Assembly (NCBI GenBank): GCA_017554145.1
Contig: JAFZIZ010000001.1
Span: forward strand, 124,001-188,000
Reading direction: 5' to 3'
DNA length: 64,000 bases
Source of the DNA: Prevotella sp.
Lineage (GTDB): Bacteria; Bacteroidota; Bacteroidia; Bacteroidales; Bacteroidaceae
Shown: positions 55,711 through 64,000 of the stretch, in pieces
Position numbering within the stretch: position 1 is the first letter of the stretch
Layout: each line of letters opens with the position of its first letter
The notes under the pieces: generated by a model
The model's database searches: none
What the model saw: the letters and a program-made list of their open reading frames with translations, nothing else
What the model was told of the DNA's origin: nothing
Program-made: the position numbers and the translations under genes

Positions 55711-57027
55711 ATGGCAGACAATATATTATTAGATTTCGGTGAGCCCGAAAAAGAGAATAGCATCATTAAAGTGATTGGTGTAGGAGGTGGCGGCGGCAAT
55801 GCTGTCAACCACATGTATCGCGAAGGAATCCACGACGTGACCTTCGTGCTCTGTAACACCGATAATCAGGCACTCAACGACTCTCCCGTCCCTGTTCATC
55901 TGCAACTGGGTAAAGAAGGACTTGGCGCTGGTAACAAGCCCGAGAAGGCACGTGCCGCTGCTGAGGAAAGCATTGAGGATATTAAGAATATGCTGAGTGA
56001 CGGTACCCGTATGGCTTTCATCACTGCTGGTATGGGTGGCGGTACAGGAACTGGTGCAGCCCCTGTCATTGCCCGTGTATCCAAGGAGATGGGTATCCTG
56101 ACAGTAGGTATCGTAACGATTCCTTTCCGCTTTGAGGGCGACCGTAAGATTGACCAGGCATTGGATGGCGTGGAAGAGATGTCCAAACATGTGGATGCCC
56201 TTCTCGTCATCAATAATGAGCGCCTGCGCGAGATTTATCCTGAACTCTCTGTGCTCGATGCTTTCGGCAAAGCTGACGACACCCTTTCCGTTGCCGCCAA
56301 GTCTATTGCAGAGATTATCACCGTTCACGGACTCATCAACCTTGACTTCAATGATGTGAAAACAGTCTTGAAGGATGGTGGTGTCGCCATCATGTCGACT
56401 GGCTATGGTGAAGGTGAAGGTCGTGTGAAGAAAGCCATTGACGATGCCTTGAACTCACCTCTGCTGAACGATAACGACGTCTTTAATTCAAAGAAGATCC
56501 TTCTCAGCATCTCTTTTGCCGGTAGTAAAGACGGTAAGGATTCCCTGATGATGGAGGAGATGAACGATGTCAATGAGTTCATGGCGAAGTTTGGTGACTT
56601 CGAGATCAAATGGGGATTGGCTACCGATCCCGACCTGGGTAAGAAGGTAAAGGTTACTATCCTTGCCACTGGTTTCGGCATCGAGAATGTCGATGGTATG
56701 GACGGCCACCTGAAACGTCACACACAGGAAGAGGCTACCCGTATCGCTGCTGAACAGGAGAAGGAAGCAGAGCGTCAGGATCGTCGTAACCGTTACTATG
56801 GTGATGGGGCTAATACCAAGCGCTACAAGCGTCGTCCACACATCTATCTGTTCCGTCCCGATGATCTCGACAACGATGATGTCATCTCTGCCGTAGAGCA
56901 GACACCCACCTACAAGCGTACACGTGAGATCTTAGATAGTATCTATACACAAGCAACAGGAGAGGAGCCTCAGCAACAGAACGAGGCACCACAGGAGCCT
57001 ATTCAGGGAACTATCGTCTTCTCTTAA
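55711..57027 (+). CDS. ftsZ: Cell division GTPase FtsZ
   Basis: Tubulin homologue forming the Z ring. GTP-binding VIGVGGGGGNAVNHM (21-35) and tubulin signature GGGTGTG (109-115); FRFEGDRK and NLDFNDVK match the T6/T7 loops. A charged linker follows residue 340 and the end is short (GTIVFS). 438 residues. Last gene of the cluster; it converges on recO with 8 bp between stops. Confidence 0.98.
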   Translation: MADNILLDFGEPEKENSIIKVIGVGGGGGNAVNHMYREGIHDVTFVLCNTDNQALNDSPVPVHLQLGKEGLGAGNKPEKARAAAEESIEDIKNMLSDGTRMAFITAGMGGGTGTGAAPVIARVSKEMGILTVGIVTIPFRFEGDRKIDQALDGVEEMSKHVDALLVINNERLREIYPELSVLDAFGKADDTLSVAAKSIAEIITVHGLINLDFNDVKTVLKDGGVAIMSTGYGEGEGRVKKAIDDALNSPLLNDNDVFNSKKILLSISFAGSKDGKDSLMMEEMNDVNEFMAKFGDFEIKWGLATDPDLGKKVKVTILATGFGIENVDGMDGHLKRHTQEEATRIAAEQEKEAERQDRRNRYYGDGANTKRYKRRPHIYLFRPDDLDNDDVISAVEQTPTYKRTREILDSIYTQATGEEPQQQNEAPQEPIQGTIVFS

Positions 57028-57035
57028 TTGATTCT

Positions 57036-57761
57036 TTAGGAGAAGAGTTCCTGTAATACGGCAAGACTCTTCAGTTCTGGAAATTTTGGTATGTGCAGTC
57101 TGTAGTAATGTAACAAGACTGCACATATTCTATTTCTCTCTTGATGGGAGAGACGGAAGAGGTGCATGGTGGGATAGTCCATACGCATCAGCAAGTGAAT
57201 CTTCTGGGCATCGGCAGGCGATAGGAAATCACGATGGGTAGGTACCTGCATGGAAAAGCAACTGCCTCGCAGGTCAAACACACAACCCTCGGTATAGTCA
57301 TCCAAATTAGGATAGAAGCCTAAAAAACGCGACAGGCGCATCAGGAACGTGAGATGGAAATTGACATACTCTGTTTCTGCTGCATCCAACCACAGCATCG
57401 AGTCGTCGATATAGTCGAATAAAAGGTCGTTCCGCTGTTCAAGACGAAGACCATGATAAAGGAACTCTGCGATGAACAGCGATATGGCCAATTTATCAGG
57501 CATAAACGGTATCGAGGCATAAGGAGCCAACAGACGGGCATCCATCAGTTTCTGCAACTGTACTCGTGGACGATAGTCACATTCTATCTGCAACAGCGTC
57601 ATCGGCTGAAAATACTGCTTCTTCAGACGTCCTTTCTGGGTCTTTGGAACATTGACGACAAACGACACCCTTCCCCACTCTCGTGTGAACATGTCAACGA
57701 TCATTTTTTGCTCACCATACTTAAAAGAATGGAGCACAATACCTTCCGTTTTTGTCATCAT
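57036..57761 (-). CDS. recO: DNA repair protein RecO
   Basis: RecF-pathway mediator that loads RecA with RecR. N-terminal OB fold (TEGIVLHSFKYGEQKMIVDMF split over residues 4-24; GRVSFVVN), then a helical domain. It lacks the usual four-cysteine zinc motif of many RecO proteins (only isolated Cys in CVFDLRGSCF). Length 241 from the first of two adjacent ATGs (57761, 57758); a longer frame to 57860 runs through the tRNA promoter and is rejected. Confidence 0.88.
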   Translation of the reverse strand: MMTKTEGIVLHSFKYGEQKMIVDMFTREWGRVSFVVNVPKTQKGRLKKQYFQPMTLLQIECDYRPRVQLQKLMDARLLAPYASIPFMPDKLAISLFIAEFLYHGLRLEQRNDLLFDYIDDSMLWLDAAETEYVNFHLTFLMRLSRFLGFYPNLDDYTEGCVFDLRGSCFSMQVPTHRDFLSPADAQKIHLLMRMDYPTMHLFRLSHQERNRICAVLLHYYRLHIPKFPELKSLAVLQELFS

Positions 57762-57816
57762 GAGGGCGAAATTACACAAAAAATACGAGAAAAATGCATT
57801 TTTCGCAAAGAAAATT

Positions 57817-57846
57817 TTGTGGGACGAAAAAAATGCAGTACCTTTG
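57817..57846 (+). promoter_or_regulatory. Promoter of tRNA-Glu / rpsT
   Basis: -33 element TTTTG (TTG at 57817-57819) and -7 element TACCTTTG (57839-57846) separated by 19 bp: a textbook Bacteroidetes promoter, 21 nt before the mature tRNA. Confidence 0.8.
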
Positions 57847-57867
57847 CAGCCGCATTTCAAGCACCTT

Positions 57868-57939
57868 GGTCCCTTCGTCTATCGGCTAGGACGAGAGATT
57901 TTCATTCTCTAAAGAGGAGTTCGACTCTCCTAGGGACTA
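57868..57939 (+). tRNA. tRNA-Glu (anticodon TTC)
   Basis: Cloverleaf by eye: acceptor GGTCCCT/AGGGACT (one G-T pair), D arm GTC..GAC, anticodon stem AGAGA/TCTCT with loop TTTTCAT (anticodon TTC), T arm AGGAG-TTCGACT-CTCCT, discriminator A. CCA is not encoded. It probably shares a transcript with rpsT. Confidence 0.97.
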
Positions 57940-58079
57940 CATTAAATCCGTCATCTGCACAGCCAAGTGCTACTCGCAAGGGAAACGGTGGCGGAGGGTG
58001 TCAAAAGCACCCGCTCAGGGCAGTCTTTAAGACGCAAGACCCATAAGCTTTATATTAATCATCAAAATTAAAAGAAAAA
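57940..58079 (+). ncRNA. Structured leader between tRNA-Glu and rpsT
   Basis: 140 nt without a gene but with strong pairing: GGGTGT-CAAAA-GCACCC (about 57996-58012), GGG..GTCTT with AAGACCC (about 58017-58043), and GCCA..TGGC flanking a CGCAAGGGAAACGG stretch (about 57961-57993). It lies directly upstream of a ribosomal protein gene, so an S20-binding autoregulatory leader or a tRNA-processing spacer is plausible. I cannot assign it to a known family. Confidence 0.45.
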
Positions 58080-58334
58080 ATGGCAAATCACAAATCATCC
58101 CTGAAGAGAATCCGTCAGGAAAAGAAAAGAGCAGAGCACAACCACTACTATGCAAAGACTATGCGTAATGCAGTCCGCAAGTTGCGTGCTATGACCAACA
58201 AGGACGAGGCTGTTGCTCTCTATCCCAAAGTACAGAAGATGTTGGATAAGTTGGCTAAGACCAATATCATCCACAAGAACAAGGCCGCTAACATCAAGTC
58301 AAGCCTTGCACAGCACATCAACCAGCTGGGATAA
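58080..58334 (+). CDS. rpsT: 30S ribosomal protein S20
   Basis: 84 residues, basic, starting [20 protein letters not shown], with NAVRKLRAM and an [20 protein letters not shown] end, typical of S20, which binds 16S rRNA early in 30S assembly. An A-rich stretch precedes the ATG. It has its own terminator at 58353 and probably shares the tRNA-Glu promoter. Confidence 0.97.
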   Translation: MANHKSSLKRIRQEKKRAEHNHYYAKTMRNAVRKLRAMTNKDEAVALYPKVQKMLDKLAKTNIIHKNKAANIKSSLAQHINQLG

Positions 58335-58352
58335 TCGCTCAAAAAGCATCAT

Positions 58353-58390
58353 AAAGACCGCACCTGCAAAGGTTGCGGTCTTTCTTTTTT
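58353..58390 (+). terminator. Intrinsic terminator after rpsT
   Basis: AAAGACCGCA-CCT, short loop, AGG-TTGCGGTCTTT, followed by CTTTTTT. Strong GC stem with a U tract. Confidence 0.93.
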
Positions 58391-58465
58391 CACTCACTTT
58401 TCAAAAGACTTAAAATTATTAATATTTTTACACACAAAACATTCGTTTAAGTCATTGTTTTTTCG

Positions 58466-58473
58466 TATCTTTG
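58466..58473 (+). promoter_or_regulatory. -7 box of gyrB
   Basis: TATCTTTG, 27 nt before the gyrB ATG. An in-frame TTG start at 58471 would overlap this box and is rejected. Confidence 0.65.
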
Positions 58474-58500
58474 CAACCTATTAAGGACTTATTTGAAACA

Positions 58501-60474
58501 ATGGCAGAAGAACTTAACAAAGAAAACAATTATTCCGCGAGTAATATTCAGGTGCTCGAGGGTTTGGAGGCTGTTCGCAAGCGTCCCGCCATGTATATTG
58601 GCGACATCAGCGAAAAGGGTTTACATCACTTGGTAAATGAGACCGTCGACAACTCTATCGACGAGGCGATGGCAGGTTTCTGTACCCACATTGAGGTAAC
58701 CATCAATGAAGACAATTCAATTACAGTATTAGATAATGGTCGTGGTATTCCCGTCGACGAGCATGAGAAGATGCACAAGAGTGCACTCGAGGTCGTCATG
58801 ACGGTGCTACACGCCGGTGGTAAGTTCGACAAGGGCTCTTACAAGGTCTCTGGCGGTTTGCACGGTGTGGGTGTCAGTTGTGTGAACGCCCTTTCTACCC
58901 ACATGCTGTCGCAGGTATTCCGCAACGGACATATCTACCAGCAGGAATACGAGAAGGGAAAGCCCCTTTACGACGTGAAGATTGTCGGCGATACCGACAA
59001 GACAGGTACGCGTCAGCAGTTCTGGCCCGATGGTACTATCTTCACCACCACCGAATACAAGTACGACATCATTGCCCGTCGTATGCGTGAACTCGCCTAT
59101 CTGAATGCAGGTATCACCATCACGCTCACCGATCTCCGTCCCAATGAGGATGGTAAACTCAGAGAGCCCGAGGTATTCCATGCTAAGGAAGGATTGAAGG
59201 AGTTTGTGCGCTACGTGGATCGCCATCGTACCCACTTGGTTGACGATGTCATCTACCTGAAGACGGAGAAGCAGGGTATTCCCATTGAGGTGGCAGTGAT
59301 GTATAACACCGATTATAGCGAGAATATCCACTCTTACGTAAACAATATCAACACTATCGAAGGTGGTACCCACCTCGCTGGTTTCCGCGCTGCCCTTACT
59401 CGTACGCTGAAGAAATATGCCGATACCGATCCGCAGATTTCCAAGCAGATTGAGAAGGCAAAGATTGAGATTGCCCCAGAGGACTTCCGCGAAGGACTGA
59501 CAGCAGTTATCAGCATCAAGGTAGCAGAGCCACAGTTTGAGGGACAGACCAAGACGAAACTCGGTAACTCTGAGGTGGCTGGTGCTGTTCAGCAGGCAGT
59601 AGGCGAGGCTCTTGCCAACTACTTGGAGGAGCATCCGAAAGAGGCGAAGATGATTTGCGACAAGGTGGTATTGGCTGCTACTGCTCGTATCGCTGCCCGT
59701 AAGGCACGTGAGAGTGTACAGCGTAAGAACCCGATGACGGGTGGTGGTCTGCCTGGTAAACTTGCTGACTGCTCAGAGAAAGACCCGAAAGTCTGTGAGA
59801 TATTCCTCGTCGAGGGTGACTCCGCAGGTGGTTCTGCCAAGCAAGGTCGTGACCGTCACTTCCAGGCTATTCTGCCACTGCGTGGTAAGATTCTGAATGT
59901 TGAGAAGGTACAGTGGCATCGCGTCTTCGAAGCCGAGTCAGTCATGAACATCATCCAGTCGATTGGCGTCCGCTTCGGTGTTGACGGAGAAGGCGACCGT
60001 GAGGCAAATATCGATAAACTGCGTTACGATAAGATTATCATCATGACCGATGCCGACGTCGATGGTTCTCACATCGACACGCTCATCATGACACTTTTCT
60101 ATCGCTTCATGCCACAGGTTATTCAGGGTGGACATCTCTACATTGCCACACCCCCACTCTACAAGTGTACCTATAAGAAGTTCTCAGAATACTGCTATAC
60201 AGAGCAGCAGCGTCAGGCATTCATCGACAAGTATGTAGAAGGTCGTGACGACGATAAGGCACTGCACACACAGCGTTACAAAGGTCTTGGTGAAATGAAC
60301 CCCGAGCAACTCTGGGAGACCACCATGAATCCTGAGAACCGTCTGTTGAAACAGGTCACTATCGAGAATGCTGCCGAGGCTGACGAAATCTTCTCTATGC
60401 TCATGGGCGACGACGTAGAGCCCCGTCGTGAGTTCATCGAGAAGAACGCTACCTACGCAAATATCGACGCATAA
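58501..60474 (+). CDS. gyrB: DNA gyrase subunit B
   Basis: ATPase subunit of type II topoisomerase. GHKL ATPase motifs: ETVDNSIDEA, VLDNGRGIPV and the Gly-rich KVSGGLHGVG. TOPRIM domain: EGDSAGGSAKQGRDR near residue 436 and MTDADVDGSHI near 514. C-terminal QRYKGLGEMNPEQLWETTM binds GyrA. 657 residues, standard for Bacteroidetes. Confidence 0.98.
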   Translation: MAEELNKENNYSASNIQVLEGLEAVRKRPAMYIGDISEKGLHHLVNETVDNSIDEAMAGFCTHIEVTINEDNSITVLDNGRGIPVDEHEKMHKSALEVVMTVLHAGGKFDKGSYKVSGGLHGVGVSCVNALSTHMLSQVFRNGHIYQQEYEKGKPLYDVKIVGDTDKTGTRQQFWPDGTIFTTTEYKYDIIARRMRELAYLNAGITITLTDLRPNEDGKLREPEVFHAKEGLKEFVRYVDRHRTHLVDDVIYLKTEKQGIPIEVAVMYNTDYSENIHSYVNNINTIEGGTHLAGFRAALTRTLKKYADTDPQISKQIEKAKIEIAPEDFREGLTAVISIKVAEPQFEGQTKTKLGNSEVAGAVQQAVGEALANYLEEHPKEAKMICDKVVLAATARIAARKARESVQRKNPMTGGGLPGKLADCSEKDPKVCEIFLVEGDSAGGSAKQGRDRHFQAILPLRGKILNVEKVQWHRVFEAESVMNIIQSIGVRFGVDGEGDREANIDKLRYDKIIIMTDADVDGSHIDTLIMTLFYRFMPQVIQGGHLYIATPPLYKCTYKKFSEYCYTEQQRQAFIDKYVEGRDDDKALHTQRYKGLGEMNPEQLWETTMNPENRLLKQVTIENAAEADEIFSMLMGDDVEPRREFIEKNATYANIDA

Positions 60475-60497
60475 GCAAATACTTCTTTAATATATGG

Positions 60498-60534
60498 TTT
60501 AGCCCTCGTAAGTATATCAGTTACGGGGGCTAAA
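60498..60534 (+). terminator. Hairpin terminator after gyrB
   Basis: Arms 60498-60511 and 60521-60534 (14 nt, one G-T pair), loop of 9 nt, beginning 23 nt after the gyrB stop. The U tract is weak. Confidence 0.72.
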
Positions 60535-60550
60535 TTTATACTTTCCTTTA

Positions 60551-60657
60551 AGCCCTGAGTTAGGTGCCGCCTATCGGGTCGATACCCCCAAGCAAACGGG
60601 TCGATAGGTACGGGCTATCCATGCGAAAGGTGCCGCCTATCTCATAGAAAAGTCAGG
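60551..60657. repeat. Intergenic repeat element with nested direct repeats
   Basis: Between gyrB and the dehydrogenase gene. AGGTGCCGCCTATC occurs at 60562-60575 and 60628-60641; GGGTCGATA at 60576-60584 and 60598-60606; outer inverted ends AGCCCTGA near 60551 and TCAGGG near 60653. No reading frame or known family recognised. Confidence 0.7.
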
Positions 60658-60675
60658 GTTTCTCAATTAATGCCG

Positions 60676-61383
60676 TTACAATTTCATTCTTCGCCAAAGG
60701 AAGCGAGGGATGCGACGCCAGAAGGCGGTAAGGAGGCGATAGCGCCAATCGATGACACGGATATGCTGGTGGCGGTTGATGGCACGGACAATCTCTTGCG
60801 CTACCTTCTGGGGCTTGAGCATCATGGGATAATGGAAATCGCCTGCCAACAATGCGGTATCAACAAATCCGGGGCGGATATCCGTAAAGTGAATCTTCAG
60901 ACCTCTGGCATTGGCTTGTTGCTCTAATGCCTGCAAATAGACATTCTGCATCGCCTTGGTGGCAGAATATGAGGGGGAAGGACCAAGTCCTTTGGTGCCT
61001 GCTATCGAGGTGATGGCTGCAATATGTCCCTTACCTTGTGTGGCGAAATAGCGATAAGCCTCGCCTATCATCCGAGTAAAACCTACCCCATTCGTGTTCA
61101 TGGTGGCGAGTTCAATGTCTTCCTTTAACTCACGATTCTGTTTGCCAATACCTGAGGCATAGAAAAAGAGGTCCATGCCTCCTACTTTCTGTATCAGGTC
61201 GCGCAGTCGCTCCGTAGCATCCTCTGAGGTCACGTCAATCTGTGCCACTTCCACATCGCCTATCGATTGCAAAAGTTCTACACGACGTGCTGCCACGCCC
61301 AATGTCCACCCTTGCTGAAGCAAGAGACGGGCGACTTCGAGACCTATGCCTGAGGAGGCTCCTATGACTATTGCTCTTTTCAT
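60676..61383 (-). CDS. Short-chain dehydrogenase/reductase (235 aa)
   Basis: Classical SDR. Cofactor motif GASSGIG (residues 8-14), active-site S126, Y139 and K143 (YSATK), structural ASGIG. Ala-Arg-Arg after the second strand suggests NADP(H). The C-terminus is very basic (RIPRFLWRRMKL). It follows the GH67 gene by 8 bp and probably ends the xylan unit, where a sugar or sugar-acid carbonyl is a possible substrate (inference only). Confidence 0.85.
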   Translation of the reverse strand: MKRAIVIGASSGIGLEVARLLLQQGWTLGVAARRVELLQSIGDVEVAQIDVTSEDATERLRDLIQKVGGMDLFFYASGIGKQNRELKEDIELATMNTNGVGFTRMIGEAYRYFATQGKGHIAAITSIAGTKGLGPSPSYSATKAMQNVYLQALEQQANARGLKIHFTDIRPGFVDTALLAGDFHYPMMLKPQKVAQEIVRAINRHQHIRVIDWRYRLLTAFWRRIPRFLWRRMKL

Positions 61384-61391
61384 TTAGTGCT

Positions 61392-63293
61392 TCAGGGAGT
61401 GTTGACTGATAATTTGTTTTTTTCTGCAAACTGACCGAAGTATTTTAGACAGACATCACGCCATTCCTTGGCATTCTCTACTTGTATCTGTAGTCGCTCG
61501 TCCACTTCACGCCAACGTTGCTCGTCAACATACGCCTTCATCTTGGTGTGCCAAAGGTTCTGATAAGTCTCTGTCATAATCACACCTTGGTTATAGTGAT
61601 ATTGCAAGGACTCCCAAAGCGTAGAACCGTCTTTCATCTTATAGTCCCAAGGCAGATGATGGAACCACAATAGCAGATTCTCAGGACAGGTCTCTAACTT
61701 ATCATACATGCTGGCATAAGGCTCGCGATACTGGCTAACGGCATTCGTACCCGTTGAAGAACGATTGAAACCCACACCATTGGCATCTGCCTTATGATAA
61801 TAGACAGGACACCACTCCAAAGGATAGTTTGCCTTGAAGCCATCGGGCTCGGGACCATAGTGATGGTCGAACTTGAAGATGTGATGCAAGCCTAATGGCA
61901 TCATATAACTGACACATGCCTCACGACTCTCTTCCATGACGGTAGACATCAGGAACACGAAGTTTTCATCCGTCGTAAAGGTCTGTTCCAACCATTCCTT
62001 GGCAATCTCCTCAGAAGAGAGATTCGGATTCCAAGCCAGACGTCCGAAGGCATACCAGTTGGCTTGTGAGAAATGATGTCCGCACCAGTTGGTGTCCTTT
62101 CCGATATTGGCGACACCTGCAATACCAGCGAGCCAGTCGGGTTCTACATACTGGAAGAACTCCTTCCACATAGGGGCAAGATAAACCAAGTGTTTCGACT
62201 GTCCGAGGTATTCCTGCGTAATCTGTAACTCTACCATATTCGGTGTTTCACGAATCTGATCAAAGATAGGACTATACGGCTCCCTTGGTTGGAAGTCAAG
62301 AGGACCGTTCTTTGTCTGTAGTATTACGTTCTTACGGAACTTACCATCTAAAGGTTTGAACTCTGAGACGGCTTGTTTGACACGGTCTTCCCCTTTATGG
62401 TTGGCACCATATACGAAGCAACGCCACATCACAATACCCTTATAGGGTGCCAAGGCATCAGCCAGCATGTTGGCTCCGTCGGCATGGGAACGCTTATAGT
62501 CGCCAGGGCCTGGCTGTCCTTCACTATTGGCTTTCACCAGAAACCCACCGAAGTCGGGTATGAGGCGATAGATCTCTCGCGCTTTGTTTTTCCACCATCT
62601 GCGTACCTTACGGTCTTTCGGATCAGCAGTGGCTGTCTGTTTCAACGCCATCGGTGAGGCAAAATTGATGGAGAGATACACACGTAAGCCATAAGGACGA
62701 AGAATATCTGCAATCTTCTTCACCTCACGAAGATATTCCTTAGTCAGCATCTTCGGAGAGGCATTGACGTTATTAAGCACAGCACCGTTGATACCGATAG
62801 ACGCATTGGCACGGGCATATTCGCGGATGAGTTCCTCATTGAGGTTAAACCATTCGAAGATACTCTCTCCCGCATAGCCTCGCTCTATCGAACCGTCGAG
62901 GTTGTCCCAGTGGTTCAGTAGGCGCAGTTTGAACTTCGGATGCTGTGTCTGATCCGTAATATGACAGTCGGTAGCCTGTAAGCGTAATACCTCATATGCT
63001 CCATAAAGCAATCCGATATCATGGCGTGCCGTAATCACCACCTCGTTGTCATTGCCACTGATGGTAAAACCATCATCGTCAGGCATCGAGGGATCGATGC
63101 GCAACATGGCACGTTCACCCATAAAGTAATTCTGCAACTCACCCTTGGCAATACTAATCGTAGGTGACCCGGCAGGTCCTTCTACCTGTGCCGTACTCGA
63201 TAAATTATAACGAAGCCACAAACGATGACCATCCTCCGCGTTGCAGCAGAGGATGGAGAGGGCAGTGATAACAGTCAGAAAAAGGCTTTTCAT
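61392..63293 (-). CDS. Alpha-glucuronidase, GH67 family (633 aa)
   Basis: Removes 4-O-methyl-glucuronic acid from xylo-oligosaccharides. Export signal MKSLFLTVITALSILCCNA. Family residues: E258 (KANSEGQPGPG, the catalytic acid), and D333 (NGPLDFQPREP) with E361 (ITQEYLG), matching the Asp/Glu pair that activates water in GH67. HWDNLDGSIERGYAG and GLHHIFKFDHHYGPEPDG are typical. Length is short of 700, as in Bacteroidetes forms. Its start overlaps the GH3 stop by 4 bp. Confidence 0.95.
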   Translation of the reverse strand: MKSLFLTVITALSILCCNAEDGHRLWLRYNLSSTAQVEGPAGSPTISIAKGELQNYFMGERAMLRIDPSMPDDDGFTISGNDNEVVITARHDIGLLYGAYEVLRLQATDCHITDQTQHPKFKLRLLNHWDNLDGSIERGYAGESIFEWFNLNEELIREYARANASIGINGAVLNNVNASPKMLTKEYLREVKKIADILRPYGLRVYLSINFASPMALKQTATADPKDRKVRRWWKNKAREIYRLIPDFGGFLVKANSEGQPGPGDYKRSHADGANMLADALAPYKGIVMWRCFVYGANHKGEDRVKQAVSEFKPLDGKFRKNVILQTKNGPLDFQPREPYSPIFDQIRETPNMVELQITQEYLGQSKHLVYLAPMWKEFFQYVEPDWLAGIAGVANIGKDTNWCGHHFSQANWYAFGRLAWNPNLSSEEIAKEWLEQTFTTDENFVFLMSTVMEESREACVSYMMPLGLHHIFKFDHHYGPEPDGFKANYPLEWCPVYYHKADANGVGFNRSSTGTNAVSQYREPYASMYDKLETCPENLLLWFHHLPWDYKMKDGSTLWESLQYHYNQGVIMTETYQNLWHTKMKAYVDEQRWREVDERLQIQVENAKEWRDVCLKYFGQFAEKNKLSVNTP

Positions 63294-64000
63294 TGTTTCA
63301 GCAGATTCAACTTTTGTTTAGGAGCCAGCACGTTGCTGACTGGTTCTGTGTATTCCTTCAGCTGCATATTGGTGGTCAGCCTGATGTCGCGACTATTGGC
63401 ACCAATCTCAAAGGTATAGTCGCCAGCCTCTTTAATCCAGCGGCTGTTGGCTTCGTCGAAGGATGCCAGTTCACGCTGCAGAATCTTAATCGTCAGCGTT
63501 TGGCGTTCACCTGGTTTCAGTTCCTTGGTCTTGGCAAAGCCTTTCAGTTCGTGGTTAGGCTTCTCTATCTTTCCCTTCGGAGCAGCAACATAGACCTGTG
63601 CGACCTCCTTACCAGCCACCTTACCCTTGTTCTTGACGGTGAAACTGACATAGACATCGCCGTTATCAACCAAAATGGTAGGATCACTATATTCAAAGGT
63701 GGTGTAACTGAGTCCGAAGCCGAAAGGATAAGCGACGTTCTTGTTGAAAGTGTCGAAGTAACGATAGCCTACGTAGATATCCTCTTCATGGTTGGTATAG
63801 GCATGACCAGGAATAGGTGTATTGTTGCCTACCATCATTTTGAAGGTATAGTCATCGATATTACCAGGGAAGTTCTTCGTAGAAGGATGGTCGGTGGCAG
63901 CAATAGGCCATGTCATAGTCAATTTACCAGAAGGATTTACCTTACCTGTCAACAGGTCGGCGATAGAGTTTCCACCTTCCATACCTGGTTGCCAAGCACA
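63290..64000 (-). CDS. GH3 beta-glycosidase, C-terminal part (cut by right edge)
   Basis: 236 residues visible; the N-terminal part with the catalytic Asp lies beyond the window. AWQPGMEGGNSIADLLTGKV and NPSGKLTMTWP are the end of the GH3 (alpha/beta)6 sandwich domain. YPFGFGLSYTTFEYSD leads into a C-terminal fibronectin III-like domain (about the last 110 residues). Next to GH67, beta-xylosidase on xylo-oligosaccharides is likelier than beta-glucosidase, but the specificity part is not visible. Confidence 0.9.
   Translation of the reverse strand, partial: CAWQPGMEGGNSIADLLTGKVNPSGKLTMTWPIAATDHPSTKNFPGNIDDYTFKMMVGNNTPIPGHAYTNHEEDIYVGYRYFDTFNKNVAYPFGFGLSYTTFEYSDPTILVDNGDVYVSFTVKNKGKVAGKEVAQVYVAAPKGKIEKPNHELKGFAKTKELKPGERQTLTIKILQRELASFDEANSRWIKEAGDYTFEIGANSRDIRLTTNMQLKEYTEPVSNVLAPKQKLNLLKQ

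Noticed and set aside
57762-57860. Longer RecO start
   Set aside because: It would run through the tRNA-Glu promoter and add a Cys/Phe-rich segment foreign to RecO.
58807-59634. 275-residue antisense frame in gyrB
   Set aside because: Shadow of a strongly conserved gene; no start context or family resemblance.

Overview
The window looks like a chromosomal segment of a Prevotella-type member of the Bacteroidales. Evidence: Bacteroidetes -7 promoter boxes (TAnnTTTG) in front of most transcription units, a fimbrillin/Mfa2 surface operon, a DUF3575-OmpA porin-like protein, a C-terminal tail like the type IX secretion (T9SS) sorting signal, a probable glycine-lipid synthase pair, and xylan-degrading GH67/GH3 genes. 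No phage, IS element, integrase or CRISPR array was seen.

Region 1 (1-27545, all minus strand) is one long surface-appendage operon. In transcription order it holds a DUF3575/OmpA-like outer-membrane protein, a fimbrillin-like lipoprotein, an Mfa2/FimB-type anchor, a second fimbrillin-like lipoprotein, two shorter fimbrillin-type lipoproteins, then two giant proteins. The first giant has 3834 residues; the second is open for 2530 codons and runs off the left edge. Both are dominated by a degenerate Y/F-G-G-G repeat that suggests a very long beta-solenoid. Gaps are 10-46 bp, with one overlap. I read the operon as a fimbria whose last genes encode enormous tip or surface adhesins, by analogy with the Mfa1-5 system. 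This is the best candidate for an undescribed system here.

Region 2 (27546-32258) holds a CYTH protein, a 46-residue membrane protein, a four-helix-bundle protein, prfB and an acyl-CoA synthetase, all minus strand. Its spacers are unusual: they are made of 7-nt tandem repeats, several of them joined to small GC-rich hairpins.

Region 3 (32267-41314) holds an M20 peptidase, then the minus-strand unit dut / TPR protein / DUF4292 lipoprotein / EnvC-like protein, then dgt, then the glsA-glsB pair.

Region 4 (41505-57027, plus strand) is the division and cell wall cluster: mraZ-rsmH-ftsL-ftsI-murE-mraY-murD-ftsW-murG-murC-ftsQ-ftsA-ftsZ. A three-copy, 10-bp-spaced MraZ operator lies directly before the first promoter. 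murF and ddl are not in this cluster.

Region 5 (57036-60534) holds recO (converging on ftsZ), tRNA-Glu(TTC), a structured leader, rpsT and gyrB. Region 6 (60676-64000, minus strand) is the end of a xylan-utilisation unit: GH3 (cut by the right edge), GH67 alpha-glucuronidase and a short-chain dehydrogenase, with tiny gaps or overlaps.
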